A stretch of DNA of 64,000 nt, taken from contig JAJEKV010000005.1 in NCBI GenBank assembly GCA_021234155.1, forward strand, positions 10,472,572 through 10,536,571, read 5' to 3'. Made by a program: the position numbers and the translations under genes. Shown here piece after piece: positions 43,065 through 55,290 of this stretch. Below the pieces are notes generated by a model that ran no database searches, was not told the DNA's origin, and saw only the letters and a program-made list of their open reading frames with translations. Source of the DNA: Isoetes taiwanensis. Its lineage: Eukaryota; Streptophyta; Lycopodiopsida; Isoetales; Isoetaceae. Numbering within the stretch: the first letter of the stretch is position 1; every line of letters begins with the position of its first letter.

Positions 43065-45299
43065 CAAACAGCACTAGCCTTGACAAAAGCCATACTAGCC
43101 ACTTCTACATACCTTGGTCAATCCCTTGGTACTGTTATCTATCCGACCATGAGACCCTTTAGGTCAAAGACGGCACATCCAGTCCTTGATCTCAGGAGAA
43201 TTAACAAGAAAAACCAAACTTAAAAAGGTCCACCAACCTTTTACTTTTTCCAAACCATATTTGTCTTCAATACATGGACAACCTCACATTTAGATCATTA
43301 AATTTTAATTCCTTATTGAAGACACCTACTTCCATGAACATCAAATAACACTTAGTCATCTGATTTTTGTTCATTTTTAACAGCCCTTTGCAGGCATCTT
43401 GTTCATGAGCCATACTACCAAAACTTGTCCTTTCTGTGTCACTAAGTAACTGATCACCTTGTGTCAGAACACCCAGGATTAATTTGTGTCAAATCTTAGT
43501 GCAGTACTTAGCCATATGTAGTTCAACATATCACATATTAGTGTTTCAATAAAATACCCGCCCTTTCATTACTTAAGCATCAGATTACATCCTTTAACAG
43601 CAGCCTATTAAATGTAGTTGCAATTCCATGCATCAACCAAGTTAAACATAGATACCTTAGCATCATACTCTGCCCATATTTGCCATCCAAAATAGTTGTT
43701 GTTCATATGTTTAATCACTAGGGTCAGAAGCTACTAAATCATCTTAAAACATATCCAAAATTTCTTTTTCCTTTCAGCTGTACAAACTCAAGGTTTTCAG
43801 CATAAAATTTTCCTGATATAGCATGTCCTAGCAACTATTTGCTTAGTCAACATACCTTTGCTTCATAAAATCAAATAGAAATAGGTCTTTGCCTAAGTAA
43901 AACTTCCCAACTTAGCAGTCTATCTTCTGCTATCCATCTCCCATGCAGCTGAACTTGATCAAAACGACAAAAAGGAGACAGTAAGAGAAGAAACCCCGTA
44001 CCTGCAGCCAAACATGCACACGTTAGCAGTATTCCCGGTAACGATGCAAGGGCCAAAAGGTACATTGGTGTTTCTTGGCTTATCGCCTTTCACTGATTAT
44101 ACCCCTTTTGCCCTTGATCAAATAAAGCAGATAAAGAAATAGAACCAAATACTTAATCATAAACCAATGGTCATTATATATAATTCAAGTCATTCCTGTT
44201 ACATAACTATGCATTATACAACTGCATACATGCTGATCTCAGCCCTTACATGTTTTAAAACTAAAATATAGCATAATCCTCGATAGTAGATAATAAGAAA
44301 TGTCTATTAATTAATTTTGCATACACAGATTGAAGCTATGCCTCACCACTGGTTATGCATCATTATTACAGCCAAACAAATCTGCAACATACCTCTTTAT
44401 GCAAGCCCTCATAATTTAGGTTCAGCAAAAACAAACCTTGGCTTGTGTGCAAGAGCACAGTTCTACTGCCCACCTTAATTTAAACTGGGCAAAGCAAAGT
44501 TATATCTATCTAATGTACACGAAAAAAAAGATCCCTGCTAAGCCGCTTTGCGTTCTGCCCTTGACTTACAGCCACATCTACTTCAGTCCATATTTCTTTA
44601 GACTTGAATGAACAAACATTCATACCTGGTCATTTTGCATAAATTCGTCTTTCGTTTGTGTCTCAGGGACGTAGTGCTCCATATAGAAGGGCTCCCTTGA
44701 CGAAAATTTAGCTACTTGCCTTTATTAAAAGGTACAGCCAATGTAGCATATTGTTCTCCTGCATTATCGGCATAGCCTATTTTCAGTGTATCTTCCCCTG
44801 GCAACTAACCCACGACCACTGTCTTGCTCATCCATGTTCAAATCACTACTTCTAGAGCTAAGATGAATCCAGAGCAGGCGCTTAGAGCAGGCGCTTGTTT
44901 AGAAACGCCCCATCACAAAAACTAGAAGCTTCATTCTCTGATACACGAAACCTCTTTTGCAAAAGCCAAAATATGCTCTTCATGCCGTAAAAATCATTAA
45001 CATAAATGCTGGTGGCTCAAGCTTTCCTGGGAAAATGCACCAAGACCTTGCCACATTTACCAATGGTCCAATGGAGATCTAAGAATCCAAATCCGTCAAT
45101 GTGCCTTTATATTATTGGATCTTATTTTGAGGCCCACATTTTGGGCCACACGTTAAATCTTGCCTTGTTGGCATTCAACATCTTTCCTTGATCTAAAAAG
45201 GCATCATTGAACATACCTTTATGCTCTTTGTATTGGGGCAACGAACCCTATGTGTTGGGTTGCGAAGCAGGCATTTAACCTTCCCCAACTCCTCCTCTT
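43064..45299. other. no gene recognised; one possible signal-peptide exon
   Basis: Mostly AT-rich sequence. On the minus strand, ATG at 44065 starts MYLLALASLPGILLTCACLA, a signal-peptide-like segment that runs up to GCAG|GTACGG, which could be a first exon with a splice donor. No following exon was identified, so no gene is called. Confidence 0.3.
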
Positions 45300-47345
45300 T
45301 TAGCAACACCCTCGATGGTATGCAGGCCGAGTTACTCAAATGGGCAGGGCAGCCGCTTATGCCGGTCCTCACTACCTTGTTCAACAGAGCATTGCAGGAA
45401 GGTTTCCCCCGACAATGGACCATCAGCAGGGTTGTTCCCATTCACAAGGCGGGCGACCCACACTGTCCGGCCAATTACCGGACGATCATGGTCGGTTTCA
45501 AGATTTGCCAAACCGTTATCGGCATTCTCGGCAAAGAATTGACCCGGGGCGAGGAAAGCCAGATGTGCGAAGCCCCCCACAGTGTGCTTTAGACCCCGCC
45601 ACTCAACGATTGACCATATCTTTACACCGCAGTAATCGATTGAAGACGGCCGGAATCATCTGGCAGACTTGTATTGTCGCTTTGTGGACTTCGCTAAGGC
45701 TTTTGATACTGGTCCCCGAAAAGTCGTGGGCTAGATCAGGCCAACCGGGCTCCCGGCCGCCGTGCGTAATGCCATATACAAAGTTGTATGAGAGTTGTTT
45801 TGGCAGATGCGTACCGGACGGGCCAAGCATTCACCAAGAGTATCGGGTCCCGGGGGTTGCCCCCTCTCACCAACACTTTTTGGCCTCTACATTGATCAGT
45901 TAGAGCCCTGGCTTACTGAGCATAGGGGGGATGGCATACAACTTTTGCACCAGGTCATCCGCCACCATCTATGCGCGGACGATGTTGGCCTCGCCGCCCA
46001 CACCCCGAAGCTATGCGGGGTCTCACCGGATGCCCTAGACACATTTTTGTCGCTACGACACGCGTGAATCCGCCCAAGACCGGTGGTTCTCATATCCTCT
46101 TCCGCCACCCCATGCCTCCCCGTGACTCACATATCGGGGACGTACTTGTGGGCGTTACGCCCACCTACAAGTACCTAGGGGTGGAGTTCCCCTCCTCGCT
46201 TCTGGCGAGGCGGCTATCCGGCTGCGGGTGACTTACAGCCGAAAGCGCGCTTTATGCCATGCGTAACAACAAATCACCGGCGTGAGCTCTATGATTGGGG
46301 CCATCACTCACATCCGTTTTGAACCGGTCGAGCCCTCGCCCTTCAGACGGGTCGAGGTTTGGGGTCCGGCCATCTCTTTGGCGACTGGAATGAGTTGGAG
46401 CAGGTGCGTAAGGCATTTTGGCACGGGCACTTGGGGTGAAACCTTGTCCCCTATCGATTCTCGGCCGCAGAAAACCGGATTCTTGCCGCCGGTGGCAGCC
46501 CTTGATAGACACATCGTCTATTTTTCAAAAGCGGTTACTATGGGTGATGCTCGGCTCCCCACCGGGCTTACACCGTGGGCAATGGGTCCGCGCCGGCTCG
46601 GGGCTGTTGGAGGGCTAAAAGAGATCGGTGGTTCACCGGATGGGAACGCGAGAACCTGGATGCGTCGCGGTGGACCGGCGGCCCGATCGTGGACGACTGC
46701 GGGAGTACCTAGATGCTTGCTTCCTTGGCAAGCTCTGGGACCCCTCTAAGCGAGTCAAAATGGCCCATTACAAGGAGCACATCAACCCGTGTAGGCGGGC
46801 CCACGACTCTACCGCGTTCCCAAGCGCCCCGAAAAGCGCGAGACTCATTGCCTCCATTCGCACAGTGCCCACCATCTTCGCATCGAGGCAGGCGGCAGTG
46901 GATTGGGGAGCCCCCCGCCAGACGAGCTCTGTCAGTCTTTGTCAAGCGGGTGCCATTGAGGATGAGTCTCACACTTTCGAGTTGCCCGCGTTGGTCGATC
47001 CGTGCCAACACGCTCCTTTATAATGACCGCCAGGACTTGCCCTTACATTTGCCGATGAACACACCGCCCGGGGTCGTACATTCAGGAGGTCTTTGGACTG
47101 CGAGGTCACCTTTGCCCCCCGCTTCGGCCCTGCCGTGATTGGGCACTCTGGTGCGGTGCATGATCAGATATATTTGGGTGTTTTTGGCATTTTATATGTT
47201 AGGACAGTTTGTCAGCAGGCTGATTGCTGCCACGGTTTTTCCCTCGAAAACCCTTCGGGGCGGGGGTTGTTTAGTCCAGGCAGTAATCCGCCTGCTGCAT
47301 TTTTGTATTGGGTCCCATAGACCGATTGGTCTCCGTGGACGATAA
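45300..47345 (+). mobile_element. LINE relic, copy B, GC-rich
   Basis: The plus strand encodes GMQAELLKWAGQPLMPVLTT and RQWTISRVVPIHKAGD (RT blocks), then in other frames a degenerate FGLYIDQLEPWL, the active-site area CADDVGLAAHT, YKYLGVEF, EVWGPAISLA and IEDESHTF from the Cys/His tail. The 3' end is TTGGTCTCCGTGGACGATAAAAA at about 47326-47348 followed by CCTTCCTTCCTTCC. It is the same family as copies A and C but clearly richer in G+C. Numerous small frameshifts leave no long frame. Confidence 0.88.
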
Positions 47346-50300
47346 AAATACCTTCCTTCCTTCCTCCAATTCGAAATCCCCAGTAGCTCTAACCAGATAA
47401 TTTGCCGGTAAGTGTCATGCTCCAAAGGATTTTGAATCGAAACACAAAATTATTTGCCGGATTTTGAAGGAAATCCCACAATTTCCTACAATTTGTTTGC
47501 CGGCAAATAAAAATTCAAACCGGAAAATAAAGATGGGGACCGGAAATTTAGGAGACTAACTCCTAGTTTTTCGATGCCTGCCTCCAATTCCATTGTAAAT
47601 AATAACAATCACATGTTAAACTTGCATGCATGCACCCACATGTCAATCATGCATTAAAAGGGTCATGCAAAATGTTAAATAATGCAAGGGGAATACGTAA
47701 TTCCAAAAGATAACACTTTCAAGTAGTTCTTAGCATTAGAACATAGGTTTTGCCTACACATGGCAAACAAGCATTTATAAGACACTTTTACCTTGTAAAG
47801 GAATAAAGATTTTACTTCCGAAATAAGCCACAATGGCTAATTCTTCATCAGAAATACCCTTTGCATAAGCAATTGATTATTTACATTTATTAATGCATTA
47901 AAAAAAAAAAAATTACTTGGCCCCCTTTAACTTAAGGCTTGGGACATCCACCTCAGCCAATTTACCAATTCCTTTTGGTGAGATAATGGTATCTACGAAA
48001 CCAAATCCTCTTTCTCACAAATCTGACCTTGAATAATCTTCAAATAATGCATTACCTATTCTAAAAATGAAAAATTTTGAGTACACTGGTTATACTTTTA
48101 GTAGGAGCCATTGTAAATAAAGTCAGAAGAACTTCAAGGGGACGAAAAGAAGGCCTTTGAGAAATTTGCTCCTTTGCAATAGCATAGACATGGCTTACAA
48201 ATAATAGAAATTAAGAAAAGAATTAGAAAATCAATGAGACAAAGCAAACAAATTGGCGTGCAGCAATACAAGAAGCTTACAAAATTACTTTACAGTAATG
48301 ATTGGGAGAAGGAGCAAGTTTCTAGTTTGAGAAACTCCAAATCAGTATACCTAAACGACACAGAGAGGGAAACGTTTGAATATTCCCCAGTTTGATATAA
48401 GATTTTATACCTTTCGAAGAAGGGGCTCCTAAATTTCACACAATGGTATGGTCCATCAACCCAAAATGGGGCAAGTGACCATATGCCCCTATAGAAGCCC
48501 TTGACTCGTAATATGCATTAGAAACAAAGGGCTTAAATCCCTATTTGCCAAAGCAAAAGTTTTATGTGGAATTTTTGAATATTCATAAGGGGCTAAATGA
48601 GACTCCATATTTTCTCTAATGAACTGTCTCAAAAATCGTCTTGAGAGAAGAAAAGGATCCTTTCAAAACCAAAATATATTCAACTACCAGATTCATGTCC
48701 ATAAACCTTGTCGAGTTTCTGCTTGCAGATCAAAAAAAATGATGTCGAAAACACCAAGTCTTTACAACACCTTTCAAACCCAACCTTCTCAAGTCATAAA
48801 AATGGAAATCTCCCTAAGTTAGCAAGAATGGAAACCTCCCCAGGCTGTAGTCGAAAGTTGGGGACGTTTCCTATTCTTGGGAGCCTAACTCGATTTCGGC
48901 TTCAACTGACATAATTTAAACGTCTTGAATAGCAGGCCAAGATATTATGTTTTGCTTCAGGAACTTTGTGAAACGCTCATTGTACATGTGCATCACCAGA
49001 TGTACTTTATTGCTCTTTCTAGTTGTTTAGAGTTAAGGTTTACTTGTGTCTGCATGGGATTGGACAGGTTTTGCATGGTACATTATTTATCATTTTAATG
49101 AGTCAAGATGGAAACTTTGAAATCATTATGCAGGCATGACGAAATACTACAGGAACAATATAGAACCAATTTTAGGCATCATTGTAGCTGAACATATAAC
49201 AGGAGACATTGAAGAGGCTTCTACTAGCTGGCTTAAAAAGGAGAAAACAAAGGACTGCTAAGATGGCAAAAGGATTCTAGTACGCTTGCAGAAGAGGATT
49301 GCTGCAATGTAGAGGGAGGGAGTGTTATATGCATGTGACTGTAACCTGCCCTCTAGGATAGCAAGATTACTCTTAATTGAAGGTGTTTATCTTAGATTTA
49401 ATAAGCAACCAGAAGTGGACGTTAGCATACAAGGTTTTTAAAAAAACCAACTTCGGTTGACAAATTGGGACCCACATTTACAACCTAAGCAGTTTGAAAA
49501 TGAGATATGCTTGGTCTGACGGAAATGATGTTAAAGTCAGAGTATTAAAGAGTGGCTAAAATTCACCAAATGGCTATTTTTTAGACCTTTAGTCAAATTT
49601 TGTGGCTAAAGTTAATAAAGATCTTTTTTTAAGGAAAAAAATAATTTAGCCATTCCAAAAGGGGAAAAATTTTGGGCACCTAGAGTTTAGCCAAGATTGG
49701 CTGCATCATGGCATGCTAAATGGCATCATAAGCTCTAAGTAATAGTGTTTTATTCTTGCAATTGTTGACCTTAAAAGGGTTGTATGCACGAAGTTAGCCA
49801 TTTGTATGCATTTGTCTTTGACATAATTATGTGTGTTCCCTCAAATGGTATTGTTTGCTCCTTATGAATTGTATTTGAATCTTTGTTATTGTTTTGTAAT
49901 GGAAGCATATTGAATCCGTTGTCATTCATGTGGTAGTGAGTGCTCAGAAATTGAAGTTAAATAGTGGCACTTTAGCCACCAACCAAGAAAAATTCGCCAA
50001 TAAAAGAATTTCATATCATATAAATTTTACATGTTAGCCAAGTGGGAAGATAACTAAAGGGTTTTATTTTATCAAATTTCGCCTAATAAAAATCTATGAA
50101 CTTTTATTTTCAATAGGTTTAGCCAACCTTAATTCGAATAGAAAAACATATAGGACCCTTAAAATTTTTGGGACCCCTACATAGGAGAGTCAGAGCTCCA
50201 TTTTTTGAGCTTCCTTGATTTCCTGATGCACCCTCTGGTATAAAGTGGTTAATGTTGCCAAAAAACCAGGCTTCAAACTGCGCGATGGGGGCAGAAATTT

Positions 50301-50690
50301 CGATCGCCTCATTCTTTTTGCTCCATGGACAGTTTGATTCGCTCTAAAAACCAAGAACAAAAAAAGCCTAAGAACAGTTAGTTTTTGGGCTTCAAACTGT
50401 GCTGTTCTTCATGGTTGATATATGGCCATATTTGGCCATATTAACCACATCCGGCATTATGATTGGGTATAACAATTTTGTTTGTTGTTTGGCTTCTTCC
50501 AAATGATGGTATTTTGCCTAGTAAAGTTTTGAAAGCTTGGGCAAAAATATGGCAAAAAGGTCTAAAGGTATTGTCTAAGGTTAGAAGGAAGAAAGGAAGG
50601 AAGTATATTTTAGTGTCCGCAGAGATAAATAGCAGACTTGACTTTCTGAATAGAATAAAACATGGCATATTAAGAATCATGTTTTGTTGT
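47346..50690. other. no gene recognised; motif-rich AT sequence
   Basis: ATTTGCCGG and its complement recur at 47400-47560. A 60-bp segment at 49132-49190 is duplicated at 51274-51330. From 49550 to 50160 the motifs GGCTAAA and TTTAGCCA recur. Otherwise only short frames are present. Confidence 0.4.
49132..49190 (+). repeat. duplicated segment, copy 1
   Basis: GGCATGACGAAATACTACAG, GGAACAATA, CCAATTTTAGGCATCATTG is repeated with changes at 51274-51330. Both copies follow an acceptor-like TG(C/T)AG, so a duplicated exon is possible. Confidence 0.6.
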
Positions 50691-51240
50691 ACTGCAAGCA
50701 CGCAAGCACGGGAGTCCATGACCACCTTATCATATCTAGATGCCATGCTTTCTGCTGCAAGCATGGGAGTCCATGCCCACCTTATTATACCTAGACACCA
50801 GCCACTTCTGTTAATGAACGACATATTGAATATTTATGCGAAGTCTGGAATTGCCCCGGTATGCTTTTCATGTATTTGAACAAATGCTACATCACCATGT
50901 TTACTTGGGTATGGTGATGTGCACTCTGGTTTAGCACCAACAAGGTGACCTGTGCCAAAGTTTTCAGTGCATGCCATAAGAGATCTGTGTTGGGGCAGGT
51001 ATCCATTGTCATCTGCAGAAATCTGGAATTGTATGGAATGAATCTGGAATTGAAATTGATGAAATGCACTTATTATCATGTACATTTGAAGATGCATGCT
51101 ATGCATTTGATAGAATGGGCGAGTTTCAGGATATTCTCAGCATGGAAACAATTAGGGTACTATGCTGTTACCAATATGTAACAGCAGGTTTAGAGCCAGA
51201 GACTATCACATACATTATTCATCATTGTTTAACGATCTAA
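50690..51240 (+). pseudogene. pentatricopeptide repeat relic
   Basis: Shifting frames give VHAHLIIPRHQPLLLMNDIL followed by NIYAKSG, the typical L/S motif boundary of PLS-class PPR proteins, and later DACYAFDRMGEFQDI and GLEPETITYI. Spacing between the blocks fits successive PPR motifs. Stops and shifts are frequent. It is a short decayed piece, unrelated in position to the larger PPR pseudogene at 22373. Confidence 0.5.
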
Positions 51241-51273
51241 TAGAAAATGGATTTATAACTGAAATTATTTTGT

Positions 51274-51330
51274 AGGCATGAGGAATACTACAGGAACAAT
51301 AGCACCAATTCTAGGCATCATTGGAGTGAA
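51274..51330 (+). repeat. duplicated segment, copy 2
   Basis: This is the partner of 49132-49190, located just upstream of the dehydrogenase-like gene. Confidence 0.6.
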
Positions 51331-51544
51331 TCATTTTTTCCAGTGGTTAGAGTAACCTAACTATAAATGACAGTTTCGTGACTATTATATGTGCTGCAAG
51401 ATATCTAGTGCACACATCTGGTGCAAACTTTAATGCAAAGTTATGTTAGAGATGTGTGATGAAAACAGGGAAGAAAGTTCTTTGCATGGGAGGTTTCGTA
51501 TAATATAAAGACAATTCTTCATGTTAAGCAAGAGCATCTCGAAA

Positions 51545-51583
51545 ATGAAGGGTAAAGAAATGCTAAGATTGCCTGCGAAATGA
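51545..51583 (+). promoter_or_regulatory. upstream ORF created by a 35-bp tandem duplication
   Basis: ATGAAGGGTAAAGAAATGCT occurs at 51545 and again at 51580, 35 bp apart. The first copy opens a 12-codon frame whose TGA (51581-51583) overlaps the second ATG (51580-51582) as ATGA. If both are in the leader of the transcript, the first is an upstream ORF that could reduce translation from 51580. Confidence 0.6.
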
Positions 51584-53471
51584 AGGGTAAAGAAATGCTA
51601 AGAGCAATTCTTGTATTAACAATTCTGACCACTCTAAACAACCCAACTGGGAGCATCCCTACATCTAATTCTACCTCTAATTTTACATCTGATTCTGAGA
51701 AAATCGATATAGTTCCCGACACTTCTAGGTTTGGCATATGGCCAAATCATGGCGGGGGCTTGAAGAACCAAAGAAACGCAGCAGATGAATGGAAAATCAC
51801 ACCTTTTACAGTATCGAAGCTGGTCCTGAAGTGGAGATTCAATGCTGGGGGATGACATCTCTGCAACACCTTCCATTGACAAAAACATAGTCTACTTTCC
51901 GAGCTGGAACGGCTTCGTCTATGCGGTCGAATTCGAAGATGGGTCCTTGCTGTGGAAGGTATATCTGCCGGACCTAATTGCATCCACTAACCTAATCGTA
52001 TCCAGGGCCACACCCGTTGTTGCAGTGGGTATTAATGGACCTGCTATTTTGGTTGCATTGAACCGGCAACCTTGTATGGGTTTCTGAAGCCCTAGATCGG
52101 AGTTTAGGCGCTCAAATTACCCCATTCAACGGGTAAGCACATAACAAGGAATTTTTCAATGCTTCTATTTTTTTTTTAAATTAAATCGAATTGAGTTAAA
52201 TTATATTGAATTTTATAGTCCAAATTAAATTGAATCGAATCAACATTAAATTGAATTTCATAGTCCACGCACCCGCATCTAACTCCACATGACTTTGTAG
52301 TGCTTTCTATGTTGGCATCTCATCGTCCCAAGAACTCCTACCTGCTGCGGAATGTTGCACCTTTCAAGGAAGCCTTTCAGAAGATTGATCTAATAACGGG
52401 AAAAATAATCTGGCGTACTTCAATGTTGCCTGATAATTATGGAACAATGAATGGATATTCAGGAGCAGCAATCTGGGGCAGTAGCCCATTGATATAAAAA
52501 GAGGCCTAGTGTTCATAGCTACTGGAAATCTTTACAGGGCTCCACCTGAAATTCAAGCATGTGAAGATGTTCTTGCTAATATGACTAACAACACTAGTGT
52601 ACCATATACTTCGGATCCATGTCTTCCCTACAATGTTCATCAAAACTCAATTCTTGCACTCTACCTTGATACAGGAAAAATAAAATGGTCGAGAAGGCTA
52701 GGGGGATTTGATGTATGGACTCTCACTTGTCTCACAAATCCATCTCCAAATTGTCCATCTACTTTGGGCCCTGACTATGACTTTGGAGAGGAACCTATGT
52801 TATTGAGCATTTTCAAGCATACCATATCAAAAGAGATTGATATTCTTGTAGCAGGACAAAAAAGTGGAGTTGTATGGGCACTTGATAGAGATACAGGCGA
52901 TATTGTCCGGGATACAGTATGTTCCTATACATGTGAAAATAATTTCATTTCGTTCTTTAAGTATTTCAAAAAGTTATAATGTTTTATAATTGTCGTATAG
53001 GTGGCAGGGCCAGGAGGGGCTCCAGGTGGTGCAGTATGGGGTTCTGCAACAGATGGACATCGCATATACACAAATATAGCAAATGGCAATATGCAAAATT
53101 TTACATTACTTCCTTCAAGTTGCATAACAACTGGTGGTGGTTGGGTCGCTCTAGATGCATCTACAGGCCAAATTGAATGGTCTACTGCTAATCCAACTGG
53201 AGCCCCTGCTAATGGTCCTGTCACAATAGCAAATGGAGTCCTGTTTGTAGGGTCATTTGATATGTTAGGGCATGTTTATGCATTAGATGGAAAAACCAGA
53301 TCAATCTTATGGAGCTCAATTACAAAAGCAACTGTATATGGAGGATTTTCTGTAGTGCGTGGTTGTGCGTTCGTTGGATCGGGTTACAATTCTACTTTGA
53401 TTGGACAACTCATTGGAGGAACAAAAGGAAACTCACTATTTGCATATTGTCTACCTGCCAAGATAATTTGA
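51580..53471 (+). pseudogene. quinoprotein (PQQ) polyvinyl-alcohol dehydrogenase-like protein, frameshifted
   Basis: Three exons, 51580-52132, 52301-52916 and 53001-53471, have GT-AG introns in phases 2 and 0. The N-terminus (MLRAILVLTILTTL) looks like a signal peptide, followed by many potential N-glycosylation sites. The body matches plant polyvinyl-alcohol dehydrogenase-like proteins of the eight-bladed quinoprotein beta-propeller type: WPNHGGGLKNQR, SWNGFVYAVEFEDGSLLWK, GAAIWGSSP, FIATGNLY, HQNSILALYLDTGKIKW, SGVVWALDRDTG, TGGGWVALDASTG. Frameshifts interrupt it at the G run 51847-51851, near 52065, near 52385 and near 52495. Repeat content and splice sites are well preserved, so decay is recent, or some lesions are assembly errors. 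Substrate in plants is unknown. Confidence 0.88.
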
Positions 53472-53893
53472 TCTCTAAATGTATACAATCTTATTAAATG
53501 AAGGAATGTAAAAGGAATTTTACTTGATCTGTAAACTGGCCTATCAAATATATATGTTGGTAAAGATCTTCTCCTCATATTCAAAATTTTGTTATGGAGG
53601 AGTTAATTGTTCTTGATTATTATCGAGATACACAAATGAGAATGTGCATATCTCTCTCTTTTTCTTTTTCTTTTTTTTTTCTTTTTTTATTTTTTGTATT
53701 TGATCTCCTTCGTCTTCATTAAAGTAACTAATCAAAATTATCATACAAACATAGGTCCACAAACAATAAGGACTGTAGATTTGAGAATAGCAAATAGCAA
53801 ATAGCAAGAGACGTCCATATTGACCAATTGAAAAGAGAAATATAGGCATTATTTCGTTTTACAAAGTAGTGGACTGACCTTAGAACATAATAA
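53472..53893. other. 3' flank of the dehydrogenase-like gene
   Basis: It contains a long polypyrimidine tract at about 53650-53697 (T-rich with interspersed C) and otherwise nothing recognised. Confidence 0.5.
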
Positions 53894-54170
53894 TAAGAAT
53901 AGAATAGAATAGATTTTTTTATCATCCACGATGTGAGTATTATTAAATGGATTCTCTAATGTTACTATACAACCAAATTATCTTCTTTCCTTCTCTTTTT
54001 TTATTTTTTTCCTTTCATTTCATCTATATTCACATATAGATTTTGTCCACTTTTAGGGATCATCCATGATATTTGGTGGGTTTTTGCTATCCAATCCTAG
54101 TGTCCCATTCCCTAGGGGATGAGCCTTCGTGACTGTTGGATCTCCGTGGACAATAAAATTAAATATATTC
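53894..54170. mobile_element. two short LINE 3' ends in opposite orientation
   Basis: At 53894-53935 the minus strand carries the LINE 3' signature in degraded form (GTGGATGATAAAAAAA) followed by ATTCT repeats. At 54136-54160 the plus strand carries TGGATCTCCGTGGACAATAAAA, the same signature. Little LINE body lies between, so these are severely 5'-truncated copies or a SINE sharing the LINE tail. Confidence 0.6.
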
Positions 54171-54403
54171 GTGTTAATCTCACAGGGACCACAATGAAGT
54201 ATGAATCCATGACCTTGTCTTAGCTAAAGAATAGAATAGAATAGAATAGATTTTTTAACGTCCACGGAGACCAATAGGTCATGGGACCCATACAATGGAC
54301 TAGTACAATCATTACTACCAGGATTAAAAAACCCCTGCCTCGAAAGGTTTTCAAGGGAAAAACCTTTGCAGTAATGATGATACTAGACAATCAGAGATAA
54401 TGA

Positions 54404-55252
54404 CTACTGAGGGCTCAGTAATTGACGACGTTCATCTAGAACCTCAAGTATGTATAATGCCAAGTCATGCACAAATAGTGCTCTGAGAAGTTGTGGAAGC
54501 GTGGAATGGAATGCTAAGGTCAAAAAATGATTCCGGACTATCTCAAAAGTAGGGCAACTCAGAAGAGTATGGCTTTCATCTTCAATAACCTGTAACTGGC
54601 AACAGGCACATAGTCTCTCTTCTCGCGGCAATTGCGGCTGCTCCCATCTACCTGTCTCAATCCGTAGCCTGTGGGACCCCGTGCGAATTGATGCAATAGC
54701 TACAAGCTTGTTCCTGGACAATGAAGCAAGCAAATAAGCTTGGGGCCCTGGTGCCAAGGTGGGATTTATGTGTGCATGATAATGACCAGTTTTCACTTGG
54801 GCCAAGGTAACTGCATCCCATATCTTTTGAGAAAAACGACCATTGAGATATTGTTGCAAAAGCTCAGGATCAGAACTGGCAAGCATCAGGCAGTGCTCTG
54901 GTTGCACAGCCCAATGGGCAAACCATGTAGTGCAATGCTCTTTCCAACATCGTTTCAAACGCTGAGGAGATTCAGCCATGGCAAGTGCAAGAACAGGATA
55001 CCTATCATCATCCATGTGGTGCACCTTGCAGATATAACGGAGATGGCGCTTCATGGCAGAATGTTGAAGAGGCCAAAAACCTGTCTCTTGTAAAAGAATA
55101 GCATAGGGCACCGTTGTTTTAACTTCGAGGCTGTAAGTGAGAAAGGACTTTTGCACCCGCTCCAAGCTCTCCCAAGCACTAGCACTAATGGCAGGCCCCC
55201 ACACTTCAGAACCATATAGTAAAACCGGCTCTACCAAAGCCTCCGTGGCCAA
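54404..55252 (-). pseudogene. LINE ORF2 C-terminal region with Cys/His motif
   Basis: A 282-codon open stretch begins after RT with EPVLLYGSEVWGPAISA and continues through RVQKSFLTYSL, YHAHINPTLAPGPQAYL, IASIRTGSHRLRIETGRW and CACCQLQVIEDESHTLLSC. The last block has the spacing C-x2-C-x8-H-x4-C, a possible zinc-binding knuckle typical of ORF2 C-termini. It is preserved in relatives at 31040-31100 and, degraded, at 46920-46990. Confidence 0.85.
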
Positions 55253-55290
55253 TCATGAATTTCTGCACGAAAACAATTATTTTGCATTGC

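Noticed and set aside
45221-45303. Host exon upstream of LINE copy B
   Set aside because: No conserved residues precede the first RT block at about 45306; the frame is more likely the worn junction of a truncated LINE.
53894-54170. Intact inverted-repeat DNA transposon defined by the two LINE-like 3' signatures
   Set aside because: Each end matches the LINE 3' signature and tail, so two opposed LINE ends explain it better than TIRs; no target duplication is seen.
54740-55093. Plus-strand 117-codon frame
   Set aside because: It is antisense to the LINE C-terminal coding region and has no motif of its own.
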